From positions 6,543,001-6,607,000 of the forward strand of contig NZ_LT670818.1 of NCBI RefSeq assembly GCF_900129505.1: a stretch of DNA of 64,000 nt, given 5' to 3'. The notes beneath the pieces are model-generated. The model did not search any database. It was given only the letters and a program-made list of their open reading frames with translations, and was not told the origin of the DNA. Both the position numbers and the translations under genes were made by a program. Positions 18,636 to 27,595 of this stretch are shown here, in pieces (position 1 is the stretch's first letter; every line of letters starts with the position of its first letter). Source of the stretch: Bradyrhizobium erythrophlei (GTDB taxonomy: Bacteria > Pseudomonadota > Alphaproteobacteria > Rhizobiales > Xanthobacteraceae).

Positions 18636-19994
18636 TCAGCGTCCCCCGTCCGGCCCCATCACGAGGTCGGGCAGCGCCGTCGAAATCCCCGGCACGAAGC
18701 ACAGCACCACGACCGCCAGCATCATCAACAGCACGAAGGGCAGCGTGCCCCAGATCACCTCGCTCAGCGGGATATCAGGCGCTACGTTGCGGATGACGAA
18801 AATGTTCAGGCCGACCGGCGGGTGAATGAGCCCCATCTCCATCACGATGGTCATGACGATGCCGAACCAGATGATGTCGAAATTGGCCGCGCGCAGCGGC
18901 GGCAGGATGATCGGGGCGGTCATCAGGATGATCGAGACCGGCGGCAGGAAGAAGCCGAGCACGACCACCATGACCAGGATTGCCGCCAGCAATTCCCAGC
19001 GCGGCAAATGCATCGCGACGATCCCCTCCGCCACCGATTGCGAGATGTGCAGATAGCTCATCACGTAGGAATACAAGAGCGACATGCCGATGATCATCAT
19101 CAGCATGGTGGATTCGCGGATCGTCGATTGCAGGATCGGAGCCAGATCGGATGGCCGCCAGACGCTGTAGATCAGCGCGATCAGCGCCAGTGCGAGCAGC
19201 CCGCCAAGCCCCGCGGTTTCCGACGGCGTCGCAAAGCCGCCATAGAGCGCGATCATCACGCCGGTAAGCAGTAAGACGAACGGCAACACCCGCGGCAGCA
19301 CGTTGAAGCGCTCGGCCATGGTGAACTCGTCGCGCTGCAGGATCGCCGATTGCGCTCCGGTCTTGGCGTAGAGCGCGCTGGCGGCGGCATATTCCTTGCG
19401 GAAGCGGATCACCGCGTAGACGCCGAACAGCGTGACCAGCAACAGCCCCGGCCCGATGCCGGCGAGGAACAGCCTGCCCAGCGATTTTTCCGCCGCCACG
19501 GCGAACAGGATCATGGTGATCGAGGGCGGCAAGAGAATCCCGAGCGTACCGCCGGCCGCGATGATGCCGGCGGCGAATCCGCCGGAATAGCCGCGCTTGC
19601 GCATTTCGGGGATGCCGGCCGAGCCGATCGCCGAACAGGTGGCGGGCGAAGATCCCGCCATCGCCGCGAACAGCGCGCAGGCAAACACATTGGCGACGCC
19701 GAGCCCGCCGGGCACCCGGTGCAGCCAGGCGTGCAGCGCCGAATACAAATCCTGGCCTGCGCGCGATTTGCCGATCGCGGCCCCCTTCAGGATGAAGAGT
19801 GGGATCGACAGCAGCGTGATCGAGGCCATTTCCTCGTAGACGTTTTGCGTGACGGTATCGAGCGATGCCGCCGGCATGTAGATGGCCATGAACACGACCG
19901 CGACCGCGCCCAGCGCGAACGCGATAGGCATCCCCGAAAACATCGCAACCAGCGTGGCCAGCCCGTAGCTGATGCCAATTCCAACCACGGTCAT
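18636..19994 (-). CDS. TRAP transporter large permease (DctM)
   Basis: A 452-residue DctM-type permease with about 12 hydrophobic segments. Typical motifs are FALGAVAVVFMAIYMP, MAGSSPATCSAIGSAGIPEM and PPVGLNIFVIRN. TRAP systems import carboxylates using a cation gradient and a binding protein. The ATG at 19994 overlaps the DctQ stop by 4 bases (ATGA). It converges on the leucine-degradation operon, so a branched-chain keto-acid or related carboxylate substrate is possible but unproven. Confidence 0.93.
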   Translation of the reverse strand: MTVVGIGISYGLATLVAMFSGMPIAFALGAVAVVFMAIYMPAASLDTVTQNVYEEMASITLLSIPLFILKGAAIGKSRAGQDLYSALHAWLHRVPGGLGVANVFACALFAAMAGSSPATCSAIGSAGIPEMRKRGYSGGFAAGIIAAGGTLGILLPPSITMILFAVAAEKSLGRLFLAGIGPGLLLVTLFGVYAVIRFRKEYAAASALYAKTGAQSAILQRDEFTMAERFNVLPRVLPFVLLLTGVMIALYGGFATPSETAGLGGLLALALIALIYSVWRPSDLAPILQSTIRESTMLMMIIGMSLLYSYVMSYLHISQSVAEGIVAMHLPRWELLAAILVMVVVLGFFLPPVSIILMTAPIILPPLRAANFDIIWFGIVMTIVMEMGLIHPPVGLNIFVIRNVAPDIPLSEVIWGTLPFVLLMMLAVVVLCFVPGISTALPDLVMGPDGGR

Positions 19995-20542
19995 CGGCGC
20001 GCCGTACCCGTGAGGGGAGCGACGATCTGCACCAGGATCTGCACGCACAGCAGAGTCATGCCGGTCGCCATCAGGCCATAGGGGATCGCCAGCGGCGGCG
20101 ACCACATCGAGTTCGACACCTGGCCGTCGACCCAGGCTTCATGCGCGAGGGTCCAGGATTTCCAGGTAAAGAAAGCGCAGAACAAAAAGCTCGCGACGTC
20201 GACCAGCCAGAGCCTGATGCGGTTGGCCATGGGCGACAACAGCCCGACAAAGGCCTCGATGCCGATATGGCCGCGCCGGCTCTGCACATAGCCCGCCGTC
20301 ATGAAGGTCGCGCCGACCAGGAGAAACACCGCGGCCTCGTCCTGCCAGTAATTAGCGCTGTGGAACAGCGCGCGGCTCAGCACGCTGTAGCTGAGGATGG
20401 CGCAGGCCGCGATCAGCGCCAGCGCGGCGAGGGCGACGATGAGGATGTTGCAGACGTCGAGCCCGCGTTCAACCGCCGCCACGAGCGGGTTGCCCGTAAC
20501 GGCCGTCGAGCGGTCATGCCGATCCCCCAGCGGACCGTGCAT
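19991..20542 (-). CDS. TRAP transporter small permease (DctQ)
   Basis: A 183-residue membrane protein with four hydrophobic segments. It contains NYWQDEAAVFLLVGATFM and SRRGHIGIEAFVGLLS, typical of DctQ. It partners DctM. Its ATG (20542) overlaps the DctP stop as TGATG, and its end overlaps DctM, so the three are translationally coupled. Confidence 0.9.
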   Translation of the reverse strand: MHGPLGDRHDRSTAVTGNPLVAAVERGLDVCNILIVALAALALIAACAILSYSVLSRALFHSANYWQDEAAVFLLVGATFMTAGYVQSRRGHIGIEAFVGLLSPMANRIRLWLVDVASFLFCAFFTWKSWTLAHEAWVDGQVSNSMWSPPLAIPYGLMATGMTLLCVQILVQIVAPLTGTARR

Positions 20543-21561
20543 CACGCGACTTCGGAAGCGAGCTTCAGCAAGTTGGCCGCGGTCGCGGTCTTTGCACCGT
20601 AGTCCTTCCAGGCGGTGTCGCGGGCGATGTCGCGCCATTTGCCGACGGTGGCGAGATCAAGCGCGCTGACCTTGGCGCCGGCCTTTTCATAGACCTTGGC
20701 CACTTCGACATCGTCGTCCTGCGCGCCCTTCTTGCCGAAGGCCTCGAGCTCGGTGCCGACCGCGAGGATGATGTCCTGATGCTTCTTGGGCAGGCTGTCG
20801 AAAATCGTCTTCGACATCATCAGGGGCTCCAGCATGAACCAGTAGGACGCACCGGCGCCGGAGGTCAGGGCCTTGGAAACTTCCTCGAGCCGGAACGAGA
20901 TCAGGCTGGTGGAGGAGGTGATGCCGGCGTCGCACGCGCCGGTCTGCATCGCGGCGTAGATTTCGTTGGAAGGTACCGACAGCACGGAGGCGCCCGCGGT
21001 CTGCAGCACCATGTCCATTTCGCGCGAGCCGCCGCGGACCTTCATGCCCTTGGCGTCTTCCGGTGCTACGATCGCCTTGGAGCGGCTGGCGACGCCGCCG
21101 GCCTGCCAGACCCAGGTCAGCAGGATGATGCCCTTGTCGGCCAGAAAGTCCGTCAGCGCCTTGCCGATCGGATTTTTCTTCCAGGCCAGGCCCTGATCGT
21201 AAGTCGCGACCAGGCCGGGCATCAGGCCGATATTGGTCTCCGGCAATTCGCCGCCGGCATAGGGCATCGGATAGAGGCTGATATCGAGCGCGCCTTTGCG
21301 CATCGCCGAGAACTGCGCGTTGGTCTTGATCAACGACGAGTTCGGATAGATCTCGGCGGTAATCTCTCCGCCGCTGCGCTTTGCCACCTCGGCGGCGAAC
21401 ACCCGGCACAGCCGGTCGCGGAAGTCGCCCTTGTCGACGGTGCCGCCGGGAAACTGGTGCGAGATCTTCAGCGTGGTGGCGGCATGCGCCGTGCCGGTGC
21501 CGAAGCGCAGGATCACGGGCGCGGCAAGCGTCGAGGCGAGGATGTGGCGGCGTGTAAGCAT
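20542..21561 (-). CDS. TRAP transporter solute-binding protein (DctP)
   Basis: A 339-residue periplasmic receptor. The N-terminus has a twin-arginine start (TRRHILAST) and an AHA-A cleavage site near residue 27, so Tat or Sec export is possible. LKISHQFP opens the mature fold, and the family region DAKGMKVRGGSREMDMVLQ contains the usual arginine that binds the ligand carboxylate. It is the first gene of the three-gene TRAP operon. The ligand is unknown. Confidence 0.92.
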   Translation of the reverse strand: MLTRRHILASTLAAPVILRFGTGTAHAATTLKISHQFPGGTVDKGDFRDRLCRVFAAEVAKRSGGEITAEIYPNSSLIKTNAQFSAMRKGALDISLYPMPYAGGELPETNIGLMPGLVATYDQGLAWKKNPIGKALTDFLADKGIILLTWVWQAGGVASRSKAIVAPEDAKGMKVRGGSREMDMVLQTAGASVLSVPSNEIYAAMQTGACDAGITSSTSLISFRLEEVSKALTSGAGASYWFMLEPLMMSKTIFDSLPKKHQDIILAVGTELEAFGKKGAQDDDVEVAKVYEKAGAKVSALDLATVGKWRDIARDTAWKDYGAKTATAANLLKLASEVA

Positions 21562-21890
21562 GGGAGTCCCCTTGGGCGATTGTGGCTAGGAATGGTTCGA
21601 GCGACCCGGCAGCATATTAGCCTGCCTTGGCCCGGAATTTCTCTAGTCTGATAGTTCGAAGCTGGGACGTAAGGAAACCTGCGCCCGTGCTGCGGCGCAC
21701 ATTTGCGGACAGATGCGACAGAAACAAGACGAAATAGTGCGTTTTAGCTGGCGCGCCTTCCATTAACCAAAGTCTCCAGCGGCCCCCGGCCGAAAATTTT
21801 TCAACGACCCGGTAACAAACGAGGTCGCGGGTCCGTCCTGAACCTTAGCGGCATCCGTCGCTCCAACCGTTTCAAAGGGAAGACCATCCA
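21562..21890. other. Intergenic region between DctP and the MXKDX gene
   Basis: No gene is recognised in these 329 bases between two divergent genes. CGACCCGGTAACAAACGAGGTCGCGGGTCCG near 21804-21834, read in two pieces (CGACCCG and CGGGTCG-like), could form a weak stem. Promoters for both directions must lie here. Confidence 0.3.
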
Positions 21891-22127
21891 ATGACCATCA
21901 GCACCCGTATCGCGCTTGGCGTCTCTGCCGCCGTTCTATCGCTCAGCCTGGCGTTCGCTCCGGCTGCCTTCGCCCAGGACAAGATGGGCAAGGATGACGG
22001 CATGAAGAAGGACACCATGTCGAAGGATTCGATGAAGAAGGACTCGATGTCCAAGGACTCGATGAAGAAAGATGACGGAATGCACAAGGACGGCATGAAG
22101 AAAGACGACGGAATGAAGAAGAACTAA
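21891..22127 (+). CDS. Pentapeptide MXKDX repeat protein
   Basis: 78 residues: a signal peptide (about 1-29, ending FAPAAFAQD), then a chain of Met-x-Lys-Asp-x units such as MSKDSMKKDSMSKD. This is the MXKDX-repeat family of small, highly charged exported proteins. The function is unknown; metal or stress associations have been suggested for such Met-rich proteins. It is monocistronic and followed by a GC hairpin. Confidence 0.88.
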   Translation: MTISTRIALGVSAAVLSLSLAFAPAAFAQDKMGKDDGMKKDTMSKDSMKKDSMSKDSMKKDDGMHKDGMKKDDGMKKN

Positions 22128-22152
22128 GCAGTTCGCTTCGTTTTCGCGCGGG

Positions 22153-22173
22153 CTCGCCCCGATCGGGGCGGGC
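22153..22173. terminator. GC hairpin after the MXKDX gene
   Basis: CGCCCC-GATC-GGGGCG is a perfect 6-bp stem 27 bases after the stop codon, with no T-run. It lies between convergent genes and could serve both. Confidence 0.4.
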
Positions 22174-22231
22174 CTGCCGGCTTCGCTATCACGCCATCCG
22201 GCTTGGGCGCGCCGCTGTCCGAAACGGCTCG

Positions 22232-22579
22232 CTATCTCTTCTTCTTTTTCCGCGCGGCATAGCGGGCGTCGCGCGCGGCCTTGCGTTCGGCTTCGAGCGC
22301 CGCTTCGCGGGCTTCAGCCTCTTCCTTCTCGCGCGCGAGAAGGGCTGCCGCGGCAGCGGCGGCTTCCTCTTCGAGGCGCTTCTGTTCGGCCTTGGCAGCC
22401 TCGCGCGCCTCCTTGGCCTTGGCGCGCGCGATGGCCTGCGCCTCGCGCTCGGCCTGCCGCTGCTTGACCGCGGGATCGTCCGGGCCGGGTTGGCTTTTAA
22501 ACTTGTTCAGGATGTCCTGCCTGGCCTGTTGTGCCGCCTTCTGCCGGTCCGCAAAGCTAGGTTCCTTGAATCCACTCAT
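22232..22579 (-). CDS. DUF6481 family protein
   Basis: 115 residues of Ala/Glu/Arg/Lys-rich sequence that should form one long alpha-helix or coiled coil (about 35-110), ending ARKKKKR. The opening MSGFKEPSFADRQKAAQQAR is the DUF6481 signature. The function is unknown. The very basic tail suggests nucleic-acid contact, which is inference. Confidence 0.8.
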   Translation of the reverse strand: MSGFKEPSFADRQKAAQQARQDILNKFKSQPGPDDPAVKQRQAEREAQAIARAKAKEAREAAKAEQKRLEEEAAAAAAALLAREKEEAEAREAALEAERKAARDARYAARKKKKR

Positions 22580-22875
22580 TGAGATGGCCTTGTCGCTTTC
22601 TTGTTCGTTGTGAGGTGACCGGCTCTCCGCCGAACCACATTCGGGCAGGCGGGGCTGCCCGCGCGACCGTGAGCGGTGTACATCCGCCCGCACCGGGATG
22701 CCATCGAAATAGGGGCAGAATGGCGGGCCGGCGGCAATTTTTTCGTGCGGATTCATGGCAAAAGGGAGCGGGCTTGGTTCGCAAACCAACATCTTGAAGC
22801 CGCGATCATGATATCAATGATCGGTACGGCTGCGATATCCCGATCCCACGCAATTGTTTCCGGACCTTTCTGGCG

Positions 22876-23049
22876 ATGACCGATCCCGAACAAGGCGGCA
22901 ACCGGCGCGGCGCCATCGCGGGCCTCGCAATCGCGGTGGTGCTGCTGGTGGTGGGAGTGTGGCTCGCCCACGAACTGACCGGGGCGAGCAAGATGCAGGA
23001 TTGTCTGATGTCGGGACGCACCAACTGCAACGTCATTCCCGCGCAGTGA
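22876..23049 (+). CDS. Small single-pass membrane protein
   Basis: 57 residues. MTDPEQGGNRRG is followed by one strongly hydrophobic helix (about 13-32) and a short outer part with two Cys (QDCLMSGRTNCNVI). The compact composition and intact frame argue for a real gene of a kind common in Bradyrhizobium. The function is unknown. Confidence 0.6.
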   Translation: MTDPEQGGNRRGAIAGLAIAVVLLVVGVWLAHELTGASKMQDCLMSGRTNCNVIPAQ

Positions 23050-23283
23050 GCGGCGGGCGGCACCCGGCGCCATGGGGGTTTTTTGCCGTGCATTGCGGCG
23101 CCTGCTGCCGGCTGCGTGGCGCGCGGTTGCCCCACAGGTGACACAAATCGCCTCGATCTTACCGATTTTTAACGAGACAAATTGTCCGGGGCTGATCAGC
23201 AATAGCGCTGACGGCGTGAATCAACGCAAGTACTGAGCCGTGCACTTGGGTGTCACGGCACAACGAACAATGGGGTGTGCGAA

Positions 23284-24024
23284 ATGAACGCATTCAGCCG
23301 GTCCAAGCTGATCCTTCCACTGGTTTCCGTATTCGCGCTGTCGGCGTTTTCGGCGCTAGCGGAAGAACCTCCGCAACAGCCTGCGGGCCGGGGGGCGGTT
23401 CAGGGGAGCAAACCTCCGGGGGGCGCGGCTCAAGCGTCCAAGCCGGTCCAGGGGCATCCGGCCGGCCGAGGGCCGCAGGATGGCCATCGCGGACCGCCGG
23501 ATGCGCACATGGCCCGCGGCATGCCGGCACGCAATTTCGGCGGACATCCTTATCGCGGCCACCTCGCCTGGGAGGGCGGACGCTGGCATCACGAAGTCCA
23601 TGATGGACGTGACGGCTGGTGGTGGGATGTCGGCGGCGTCTGGTATTATTACCCGCAGCCGATGGAAGGTCCGCCGACTTACGTCTCGGAGGATTATGCC
23701 GACGATATCGGCGGACCTTACGGCCCGCCGGTCGCCGACGGTTATGCTCCGCCACCTCCCGGCGCCTACGCCCCGCCGCCGCCACCCCCGCCTGATCCGG
23801 CCGCAAGCGCCGTCGGCGGCGCCATCGTGGGCGGGCTGCTCGGCGGCCTTCTGACGGGACACGCCAGCGGCGCCGCTGCCGGTGCGATTGCGGGCGGTGC
23901 AACCGGCGCGATCGTCGGCGCGCAGGCCGCGTCACGGCCCGGCTATTACCTGGCGCAAGGCAATTGCTATTATCGCTATCCGTCGGGACAGTACGTGCAG
24001 GCCGATCCGCGCGCCTGCTACTGA
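23284..24024 (+). CDS. Secreted Pro/Gly-rich glycine-zipper protein
   Basis: 246 residues. The signal peptide is 1-26 (SAFSALAEE). A His/Trp/Tyr-rich middle follows (WEGGRWHHEVHDGRDGWWWD), then a proline run, then a glycine zipper (about 180-220, AIVGGLLGGLLTGHASG). The C-terminal module has two Cys (GNCYYRYPSG, DPRACY). Such zippers insert in or bind the outer membrane. It is probably an envelope protein; the role is unknown. Confidence 0.8.
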   Translation: MNAFSRSKLILPLVSVFALSAFSALAEEPPQQPAGRGAVQGSKPPGGAAQASKPVQGHPAGRGPQDGHRGPPDAHMARGMPARNFGGHPYRGHLAWEGGRWHHEVHDGRDGWWWDVGGVWYYYPQPMEGPPTYVSEDYADDIGGPYGPPVADGYAPPPPGAYAPPPPPPPDPAASAVGGAIVGGLLGGLLTGHASGAAAGAIAGGATGAIVGAQAASRPGYYLAQGNCYYRYPSGQYVQADPRACY

Positions 24025-24073
24025 GACGTAATATTCCGGACGAAGCGTGCCGCTGCGCGCTTATCGTCAGGTC

Positions 24074-24106
24074 AAAACCCGTCGGTTCGCGCCGGCGGGT
24101 TTTTTG
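24074..24106 (+). terminator. Rho-independent terminator
   Basis: AACCCGTCGG-TTCGCG-CCGGCGGGTT followed by TTTTTG, 50 bases downstream of the glycine-zipper gene. The stem is strong with one G-T pair. Confidence 0.85.
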
Positions 24107-24173
24107 TTGCGAGCGTGTCACTTCGTGCCTTTAATGCCGAAGGGTAGGAAACTTCGGGCGAGAGGGAGCGATA

Positions 24174-24572
24174 ATGAAAAGGATTGCGGTGGCTGTCGTC
24201 GTCGGTTTGGCATTGACTCTTGTGGCCTGTGGCAGGGATCCGGGACCCGCCGGCCCGAAGGGCGAGCCCGGCGCGCAGGGGCCAGCCGGACCTCAGGGCG
24301 CGCAGGGTGCGCAGGGTGTCCCCGGGGCGCAGGGACAGTCCGGCCCGCAAGGACCGCAGGGGCCGCAGGGCGCGCCCGGGGCCAAGGGTGACAAGGGCGA
24401 CGCCGGACCGGCCGGTGCTTCCTCCGCCGTTCGATCGGTACAGGCCGACGGTGCGGTCAGTTGCGACGGCGACGAGACGCTGGTGTCGGTGTTCTGTCCC
24501 TCCGGAGGCCCGGCGGATGGCGCGAAGTGCGGCACAACGCCGACCATCGGGCTTTGCCTGAGAAAACCGTAA
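24174..24572 (+). CDS. Collagen-like lipoprotein
   Basis: 132 residues. The lipobox LVAC places the lipidated Cys at 19. Residues 24 to about 82 are roughly 19 uninterrupted Gly-x-y triplets rich in Pro, Gln and Lys ([19 protein letters not shown]), a collagen triple-helix pattern. The C-terminal 50 residues have four Cys ([29 protein letters not shown]) and may form a small disulphide-bonded head. It predicts a lipid-anchored trimeric stalk. The function is unknown. Confidence 0.85.
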   Translation: MKRIAVAVVVGLALTLVACGRDPGPAGPKGEPGAQGPAGPQGAQGAQGVPGAQGQSGPQGPQGPQGAPGAKGDKGDAGPAGASSAVRSVQADGAVSCDGDETLVSVFCPSGGPADGAKCGTTPTIGLCLRKP

Positions 24573-24814
24573 ACGCCGCGCAGGGGGACTATCGACGATC
24601 CGTCGCAAGGCCACCGGCATTGCCGGCGCCTTGGCGAAGGTGCGTGCCGGTCGATCCGCAAATCCCGCCATTGCTGCGTCAAAGTACCATCGGCCGAAGC
24701 GCGTCGGTTCGCGTTTCGGCTGCGCACGGATTATCCGCTCCTGATTGATAGTCTGTTCCTGTTTTGGCGCATTATTCGATCCTCCGTCCGTTGCTATCTC
24801 CGCGACACGTAAAA

Positions 24815-24835
24815 CGCGACGCCTGGGGCGTCGCG
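24815..24835. promoter_or_regulatory. Hairpin upstream of a small secreted-protein gene
   Basis: CGCGACGCC-TGG-GGCGTCGCG is a perfect 9-bp stem, 31 bases before the ATG at 24867. It could end an upstream transcript or sit in the leader of the next gene. The rest of the 294-base gap before it holds nothing I recognise. Confidence 0.4.
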
Positions 24836-24866
24836 GCGAGCGTCCAATGAAACGATGGAGACGACC

Positions 24867-25082
24867 ATGCGAAAGACTATCCTGACGATTCTGGCGGCGT
24901 CACTGATGACGGCATCGACGGCGCAGATTGCCGCGGCCGGGGGACATCACCACGTCCGCAAGGCTCCAACGGCGAGCCCGCAATTCCGCAACGCCAACAA
25001 TGCCGTCGCCTGGCCGGCGCAGCCTGGCGGGGTTTCGGACTACAGCGAAGGCCATGTGATCTCGGCGCCAGCCGGTCACTGA
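24867..25082 (+). CDS. Small secreted protein
   Basis: 71 residues with a clear signal peptide (1-24, ending QIAAAGG). The mature part is short and His-rich (HHHVRKAP) with SDYSEGHVISAPAGH at the end. The short GHxxSxPAGH-like ending is familiar from bradyrhizobial exported peptides. The function is unknown. A terminator follows 22 bases later. Confidence 0.65.
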   Translation: MRKTILTILAASLMTASTAQIAAAGGHHHVRKAPTASPQFRNANNAVAWPAQPGGVSDYSEGHVISAPAGH

Positions 25083-25103
25083 CCGGAGGCTCGATAAGCA
25101 AAA

Positions 25104-25132
25104 GAGGCTCCGGCATCGCCGGGGCCTTTTTC
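25104..25132 (+). terminator. Rho-independent terminator
   Basis: GGCTCCGGC-ATC-GCCGGGGCC followed by TTTTTCT, just after the small secreted-protein gene. Confidence 0.85.
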
Positions 25133-25251
25133 TATCGGCGCGTCGTTTTTTTCGCGGCGCTGCGAAAATTCCTTGGGTCCGCCATCTTTTCGAACGGGGT
25201 GCCTGCCAAAATACTATCTTGGGTTGTTCGGGTGTTGCGGGGAGTAGGGTG

Positions 25252-25428
25252 ATGACCGATCTTCAGACCAAAGCGGAGAAATACGAGGCCAAGGCCAGCC
25301 AGTGCGAGGAGTGGGCTCGGCAGGCGCCTGACGGACCTCAGCGCAACTTCTTCGAGGGGCTTGCGCATTACTATAGCAAGCTGGCAACGGATTTTCGGCA
25401 AGTCATCGAAAAGCGGAAGGTCGCGTAG
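25252..25428 (+). CDS. Small hypothetical protein
   Basis: 58 residues, soluble and helical, beginning MTDLQTKAEKYEAKASQCEEWARQA. The start at 25252 follows a GGAGTAGGG site. It resembles small proteins repeatedly found in Bradyrhizobium with a YExKAxxCExxA core; the function is unknown. Confidence 0.65.
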   Translation: MTDLQTKAEKYEAKASQCEEWARQAPDGPQRNFFEGLAHYYSKLATDFRQVIEKRKVA

Positions 25429-25951
25429 CCGCCAGCGGAACGAACCGTCTGGGGGAAGCCGTAGCCGCGCGATTTGAAACTACTTTTCAACTATCGTCCG
25501 CTATTCTGGCCCATGGGGACTAGGCCTTGCCATGAGGGAAAAGCAGCAGGGAAAAGCAGCGGTGAGGGCGCCTGACCGGCGCTCCGCCCTTCTGGATGTC
25601 TGGCTCGAGCTTCTTGAGAAGATTGAGGGTCCGAAGCGGAGGCGCGCCGCGGAATTCCGGCGCCGCCGGGTCAATCCCATGCGCCGCGCTCCGAATCGGA
25701 ACTCCCAGCTCCGGGCTTTTGGAGCACTTCGCTAAACGGGCCTCTGGCAAGTCCGCCCCCGGTTTCGCATTAGAGCCAACGGTTGACTTCAAGGTCGATG
25801 GCGTACCGCTGAAAGGGCGCGCTCGGCCTGCGACCGGAGATCTACCATGCGACGCACATTTGGCGGCCTCACGCCGCTGAACTTGACGCAAGCGCAAATG
25901 GAACCATCCCCGTGGCGCTTGATTGTCTCGTCGAGAGTGAGGAGCCTGGCG
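25429..25951. other. Stretch without a recognised gene
   Basis: About 520 bases. Arg-rich open frames exist on both strands (for example 25532-25735 plus) but their composition looks accidental. I see no terminator or repeat with confidence. Confidence 0.4.
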
Positions 25952-26065
25952 ATGGTTTACCGGCTAACCCGCAATCGATTATATCGGATCCTGGCCGGCG
26001 CGGCATCGGCGCTGGTTATTTGTGGCCTCGCAGTCTTCGCAGCCGCGCGTCATTTCGCCGTTTGA
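25952..26065 (+). CDS. Very small membrane protein
   Basis: 37 residues: MVYRLTRNRLYR, then one hydrophobic helix rich in Ala (ILAGAASALVICGLAVFAAA). GAGGAG lies nine bases before the ATG. It may be a real single-pass micro-protein or chance. Confidence 0.4.
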   Translation: MVYRLTRNRLYRILAGAASALVICGLAVFAAARHFAV

Positions 26066-26133
26066 TCGCGCTCCGCGATGGCTCCCGACGGGCCATTTAT
26101 GGAATTCTCACCTTTCGAGCGTACTTCGACCCG

Positions 26134-26382
26134 ATGAATGAGCATCGGATTGCGCCGCGGCGCCGTGTTCTGAAGGCCGGGTCGATTGCGTTCGGCGGCG
26201 GCGCGATCGACTGCACCGTTCGCAACCTTTCCGAGACCGGGGCGGCGCTTGAAGTCGTAACTCCGCTCTTTATCCCGGACCGCTTTATCCTGGTCGTGCC
26301 GAGCGACCAGCTGAAACGCCCCTGCCACGTCGCCTGGCGCAAGGACAGGCGTATCGGCGTCGCATTCGATCCGCAGGCGTAA
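26134..26382 (+). CDS. PilZ domain protein
   Basis: 82 residues, essentially one PilZ domain, the usual c-di-GMP receptor fold. The N-terminal RIAPRRRVLKAG supplies the RxxxR motif, and VRNLSETGAAL matches the D/NxSxxG motif. It is small but complete. The last two thirds recur, degraded, at 30910-31065, and a tRNA 3' fragment follows 9 bases after its stop. Confidence 0.85.
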   Translation: MNEHRIAPRRRVLKAGSIAFGGGAIDCTVRNLSETGAALEVVTPLFIPDRFILVVPSDQLKRPCHVAWRKDRRIGVAFDPQA

Positions 26383-26390
26383 AGCCGTCT

Positions 26391-26422
26391 TGGCGATCCC
26401 AGCAGGATTTGAACCTGCAACC
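26391..26422 (-). other. tRNA 3'-end fragment (candidate attachment site)
   Basis: Read on the minus strand, this contains a T-arm GCAGG-TTCAAAT-CCTGC and an acceptor end TGGGATC-G-CCA. No anticodon arm or 5' half precedes it. Isolated tRNA 3' ends of this kind are typical att sites left by integrases. Its first 15 bases (plus strand TGGCGATCCCAGCAG) recur at 31129-31143. The parent tRNA cannot be named from this piece. Confidence 0.7.
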
Positions 26423-26541
26423 CACTGAACAGAGGGAGGTTCGGCGGGTGGAAATCGGAGCAGGTAAGGTTGTGGGTTTCGCTGGAAGGCCCGACCAACT
26501 GCCAGAGGAATGTTCGGCGAATGAATGCGACGACGTGTGTA

Positions 26542-27099
26542 CTAGGCGATTGCGTCAGCGCCGGCGTTTGTGAGCACCGGTATATCGTTGCGGATTTCGA
26601 CAAGTCCCATGTCGGTCAAGTCTCGCAGGTCAGGCTGATTCACGGGAGATAACCTCAGCCGATTGGCTTTGATATCCCGTAGCACCCAGCGGAGCATGAT
26701 GGCGCGCTCGCGATCAGCCGGAGCCGTATCGATGTCCGGTTCAACGAGCGCCTTCAGGAGAGGCGACATCGGGAGGGCAGGCGACATCCGGGCCGCCTGA
26801 ATGGCTGCAGGAACCGCAGCGTGGGTATAGGTCTGCAGATCGGCAGCGATAGTACCCGCTTTTGGCGCCTCAGGGATGTCGGATGGCGGGGGTGCTATCG
26901 GGTTGTTAACGGCTACCTGAACACTGCGAATGCTGACCGCCCGAATGCCTTCAGAACCCGACTTTCCGCGATCGCCCTCAAGAACCTCCAGCAGATTGCC
27001 GAGCAAAGGCGATACCTCGCTTTCGCCACGCATGGGACGCTCGGGGCTCAGTTGCCTCGCCTCCTGCAGCGTCCAACTCACCAGATCCAAATCGCTCAT
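26542..27099 (-). CDS. Hypothetical protein
   Basis: 185 residues from ATG 27099 (MSDLDLVSWTLQEARQLSPE). The protein is mostly helical with a Pro-rich centre. A winged-helix-like ending reads DLRDLTDMGLVEIRNDIPVLT, near-identical in style to a fragment at 45728-45840. That ending resembles the C-terminal wing of small DNA-binding domains, which is inference. The function is unknown. Confidence 0.55.
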   Translation of the reverse strand: MSDLDLVSWTLQEARQLSPERPMRGESEVSPLLGNLLEVLEGDRGKSGSEGIRAVSIRSVQVAVNNPIAPPPSDIPEAPKAGTIAADLQTYTHAAVPAAIQAARMSPALPMSPLLKALVEPDIDTAPADRERAIMLRWVLRDIKANRLRLSPVNQPDLRDLTDMGLVEIRNDIPVLTNAGADAIA

Positions 27100-27430
27100 A
27101 GTATGGATGCTCCACGCAACAAATCTGACCGGAAAGCCCGATAGTGCCACAAATCGTTCCGATGCACATCGTCAGACACTTATGTAGAACTTTGGCCTGT
27201 CAGGGAACTTCGTATCGCCGACGGCCCTCACAAGCTGTGATTGCGGCGGCGGGGGGCGGGTTTTCGCCACGAATCAATCGCTACCTCATGGCGCCCGCGT
27301 CGCGTATGGGTCGAGTAGCCGGGCACCGTCCTTTCACCTACCCCAAAAGGTGCGAACGCTCGGCTACTTCGTTGATTGCTTCCTGGGCGGGGAAACGCAC
27401 CGGGGGAGCCTCGTCGCTGGCAGCGCGGGA

Positions 27431-27595
27431 CTATTCATCGCGCCATTGACCTTTTCTCACGTCCCATTGATGACCGGCCGCGTGATGCTTCCGCATTTTT
27501 GCCAGGAGCGCCTTGTTTGCCCGACGTTGCTGCCATTCCTGAAGGTAAGGGTAGACAATAACTGCAATATACAGGCCGATTAGAAATCCCCACAT
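27431..27595 (-). CDS. Small membrane protein
   Basis: 54 residues from ATG 27595 with GGAGG upstream. One hydrophobic helix (WGFLIGLYIAVIVYPYL) is followed by a basic tail (QQRRANKALLAKMRKHH). It is a typical bradyrhizobial orphan; the function is unknown. Confidence 0.6.
   Translation of the reverse strand: MWGFLIGLYIAVIVYPYLQEWQQRRANKALLAKMRKHHAAGHQWDVRKGQWRDE

Noticed and set aside
23294..24121. Minus-strand frame of 275 codons
   Set aside because: Extremely Arg-rich shadow of the glycine-zipper gene.
25520..25897. Minus-strand frame of 125 codons
   Set aside because: Pro/Arg/Ser-rich without motif and with no convincing ribosome site; the plus-strand alternative is equally weak.
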